DNA of 64,000 nucleotides from Streptomyces sp. A0642 (GTDB taxonomy: Bacteria > Actinomycetota > Actinomycetes > Streptomycetales > Streptomycetaceae). Shown piece by piece: positions 62,001 through 64,000 of this stretch (positions are counted from its first letter, which is position 1; the number at the start of each line of letters is the position of its first letter). The translations under genes were made by a program, and so were the position numbers. The notes under the pieces are model-generated. The model saw only the letters and a list, made by a program, of their open reading frames with translations. It was not told the DNA's origin and ran no database searches. The stretch is from NCBI RefSeq assembly GCF_004795105.1, contig NZ_SSBL01000010.1, forward strand, positions 124,001-188,000, written 5' to 3'.

Positions 62001-62090
62001 AGCCGGCCCCGCGACGGCCGCCGGACGGGCCGCCGGCCCCGAGGCTGCCGCCGGACGGGTAGCCGGCCCCGAGACGGCCGGCAGCCGACG
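62001..62090. repeat. 30-bp tandem repeat, three copies
   Basis: GCCGGCCCCG recurs at period 30 from 62001, 62031 and 62061, each followed by a CCGCCGGACGG-like part. It fills the gap between the dioxygenase-like gene and the miaB stop (62141); no gene is visible there. Confidence 0.65.
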
Positions 62091-62140
62091 GCCGCGCCGG
62101 GAGCCGGACCGTCCGTCCGCCCGTCCGTCGCTGCCGTCCG

Positions 62141-63661
62141 TCAGTCGCAGCCGCAGCCCGGGGCCGAGGCGGCGGGCAGCGGTGCCGGCGCGCCGATCCC
62201 CGGCAGGCCCAGCATGACCCCGGCGGGCTTGGCGGCCGCGGCGGCGGTGCGCTTCTCCCAGGCGTCCCCCGAGCGGGTCCGACGCACCCCGAGGGGCGCG
62301 CCCTCGGCCAGCAGGTGGTGCGGGGCGGCGTAGCTGATCTCGACGGTCACCACGTCACCCGGCCGGACGTCCTGGTCCGGCTTCGTGAAGTGGACCAGGC
62401 GGTTGTCGGGTGCGCGGCCGGAGAGCCGGTGGGTGGCCCCGTCCTTGCGGCCCTCACCCTCGGCGACCATGACCTCGAGCGTGCGGCCCACCTGCTTCTT
62501 GTTCTCCGACCAGGAGATCTCCTCCTGGAGGGCGGACAGGCGCATGTACCGCTCCTGCACGACCTCCTTGGGGATCTGCCCCTCCATGTCGGCGGCGGGG
62601 GTCCCGGGGCGCTTGGAGTACTGGAAGGTGAAGGCGTTGGCGAATCGCGCCTCCCGGACCGCGTGCATGGTCTGCTCGAAGTCCTCCTCGGTCTCGCCGG
62701 GGAAGCCCACGATGATGTCGGTGGAGATCGCCGCGTCGGGCATCGCGGCCCGCACCTTGTCGATGATGCCGAGGAAGCGTTCCTGCCGGTACGAGCGGCG
62801 CATCGCCTTCAGGATCGTGTCCGAGCCCGACTGCATCGGCATGTGGAGCTGCGGCATCACGTTCGGCGTCTCGGCCATGGCCGCGATCACGTCGTCGGTG
62901 AAGTCGCGCGGGTGCGGGGAGGTGAAGCGGACCCGCTCCAGGCCCTCGATCCGGCCGCAGGCGCGCAGCAGCTTGGAGAAGGCCTCGCGGTCGCCGATGT
63001 CGGAGCCGTACGCGTTGACGTTCTGGCCGAGCAGGGTGATCTCGGAGACACCCTCGGCGACCAGCGCCTCGATCTCGGCCAGGATGTCGCCGGTCCGGCG
63101 GTCCTTCTCCTTGCCGCGCAGCGCCGGAACGATGCAGAAGGTGCACGTGTTGTTGCAGCCGACGGAGATCGAGACCCACGCGGCGTACGCGGACTCACGG
63201 CGCGTGGGCAGCGTGGAGGGGAACGCCTCCAGGGATTCGGCGATCTCGATCTGCGCCTCCTCCTGGATACGGGCGCGCTCCAGCAGCACGGGCAGCTTGC
63301 CGATGTTGTGCGTACCGAAGACGACGTCGACCCACGGGGCTCGCTGGACGATGGTGTCGCGGTCCTTCTGCGCGAGGCAGCCGCCGACCGCGATCTGCAT
63401 CCCGGGGCGCTTCGTCTTCATCGGAGCGAGGCGGCCGAGGTTCCCGTAGAGCTTGTTGTCGGCGTTCTCCCGCACCGCGCAGGTGTTGAAGACGACCACG
63501 TCGGCGTCGCCGTCGGAGCCCTCGGGCGCCCGCACATAGCCGGCGTCCTCCAGCAGTCCCGACAGCCGCTCGGAGTCGTGGACGTTCATCTGGCACCCGT
63601 AGGTGCGCACCTCATAGCTTTTTCTGACGTCCACTGCTTCGCTCCGGTTGCCGCTGCTCAT
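62141..63661 (-). CDS. miaB: tRNA-2-methylthio-N6-dimethylallyladenosine synthase
   Basis: 506 residues. MiaB is a radical-SAM methylthiotransferase acting on the MiaA product. The N-terminal UPF0004 cysteines are in RTYGCQMNVHDSE, VVFNTCAVRENAD and VGGCLAQKD; the radical-SAM motif is SVGCNNTCTFCIVP; a TRAM domain (EVMVAEGEGRKDGATHRLSG) ends the core. A Cys-containing tail GAPAPLPAASAPGCGCD is extra. ATG at 63661. The next gene upstream is divergent. Confidence 0.95.
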   Translation of the reverse strand: MSSGNRSEAVDVRKSYEVRTYGCQMNVHDSERLSGLLEDAGYVRAPEGSDGDADVVVFNTCAVRENADNKLYGNLGRLAPMKTKRPGMQIAVGGCLAQKDRDTIVQRAPWVDVVFGTHNIGKLPVLLERARIQEEAQIEIAESLEAFPSTLPTRRESAYAAWVSISVGCNNTCTFCIVPALRGKEKDRRTGDILAEIEALVAEGVSEITLLGQNVNAYGSDIGDREAFSKLLRACGRIEGLERVRFTSPHPRDFTDDVIAAMAETPNVMPQLHMPMQSGSDTILKAMRRSYRQERFLGIIDKVRAAMPDAAISTDIIVGFPGETEEDFEQTMHAVREARFANAFTFQYSKRPGTPAADMEGQIPKEVVQERYMRLSALQEEISWSENKKQVGRTLEVMVAEGEGRKDGATHRLSGRAPDNRLVHFTKPDQDVRPGDVVTVEISYAAPHHLLAEGAPLGVRRTRSGDAWEKRTAAAAAKPAGVMLGLPGIGAPAPLPAASAPGCGCD

Positions 63662-63796
63662 GCGACAAGGGTAGGCGCTGCACGGGCGCCTCCCGCAGCG
63701 GGCGGCCTCCGGGCCCGCGCCCCGGCCCCCGTACGAGGCGTGAGATCGGCCGGCACCCCTGGCCAGGGCCGGGAACCACCTGGCAGGATCGCCGCC

Positions 63797-64000
63797 ATGC
63801 TCCCGGCTCTGTCCCGAATCGGCCGGCGTCGCTCGCTGCGGGCGGGCGCCGCCCTCCTCGTCGTGCTCGGGCTGCTGCTCTGGTGGCTGCTGCCCCTCGC
63901 GGACCCCGCACCGAACGGAACGCTGTCGTTCAGCACCGGGGTGCGCAGCGGCGTCTACCAGCGCTACGGGGAGCGGCTCAAGGCCGCCCTCGCCAAGGAT
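63797..64000 (+). CDS. TAXI-family TRAP transporter solute-binding protein (5' part)
   Basis: 68 codons to the window edge. A signal peptide or anchor (RSLRAGAALLVVLGLLLWWL) is followed by PNGTLSFSTGVRSGVYQRYG, the typical start of TAXI solute-binding proteins. It binds an organic acid outside the cell and feeds a TRAP permease. ATG at 63797 has AGGATC before it. The rest lies outside. Confidence 0.75.
   Translation, partial: MLPALSRIGRRRSLRAGAALLVVLGLLLWWLLPLADPAPNGTLSFSTGVRSGVYQRYGERLKAALAKD

Overview
The window is a stretch of a high-GC actinomycete chromosome, almost certainly Streptomyces. Evidence: very high GC with strong third-position bias, many GTG starts, Streptomyces-type single-copy genes (nrdR-nrdJ, lexA, a DinG-like helicase, hflX, an RSH (p)ppGpp enzyme, dapF, miaA, miaB), mycothiol-type DinB and MT0933-type small proteins, and short tandem repeats in the gaps. 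The order miaB - dioxygenase-like - small antitoxin-like - miaA - membrane protein - dapF - rsh - M1 peptidase - hflX - secreted proteases - siderophore genes - dinG - lexA - nrdR - nrdJ is a conserved core block. No tRNA, rRNA, CRISPR array or riboswitch was recognised.

Layout. 1-4.9 kb: a GntR regulator (cut by the left edge), a fused ABC ATPase-permease, a NUDIX-type regulator with an apparent operator, and a DUF4192 protein. 4.9-15.7 kb: a disturbed region. Two pieces of a decayed recQ (+ strand) flank about 10 kb that holds a DUF885 protein, IS110-like remains, a DinB/glyoxalase pair, an SDR, an XRE-cupin/PLP-decarboxylase/broken-HAD operon, and an intact recQ on the opposite strand. 15.9-26.4 kb: mostly core genes (rnhB, a TetR/MFS pair with two clear operators, a DUF4173 membrane protein, an ADP-ribosylglycohydrolase, a histidine phosphatase, a YdbC-like protein, a TerD-family protein).

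26.45-35.6 kb is a lower-GC genomic island inserted between the TerD-family gene and nrdJ. It carries (a) a gene of unknown function, (b) a three-gene Tn554-like tyrosine-recombinase module (recombinase, small HTH protein, recombinase with nine zinc ribbons), and (c) a complete type III CBASS anti-phage operon: CD-NTase, HORMA sensor (Cap7), TRIP13-like AAA+ ATPase (Cap6) and a DUF4297-SAVED nuclease effector (Cap4). A palindrome close to GTTGCGTTTGACGCAAC lies directly upstream of both the recombinase and CBASS operons, with a third copy at the 3' end of nrdJ and a weaker one upstream of the unknown gene. This suggests shared control of mobility and defence, possibly by the small HTH protein.

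35.7-64 kb: nrdJ/nrdR with a pair of NrdR boxes 31 bp apart, lexA with its own LexA box, a DinG-like helicase, a four-gene NRPS-independent siderophore operon (aminotransferase, two IucA/IucC synthetases, an acetyltransferase), two tandem lipoprotein serine proteases, hflX, an M1 peptidase, an RSH protein, dapF, miaA, miaB and the start of a TAXI-type solute-binding protein. Several genes have their 3' ends or flanks expanded into tandem repeats of 30-41 bp.
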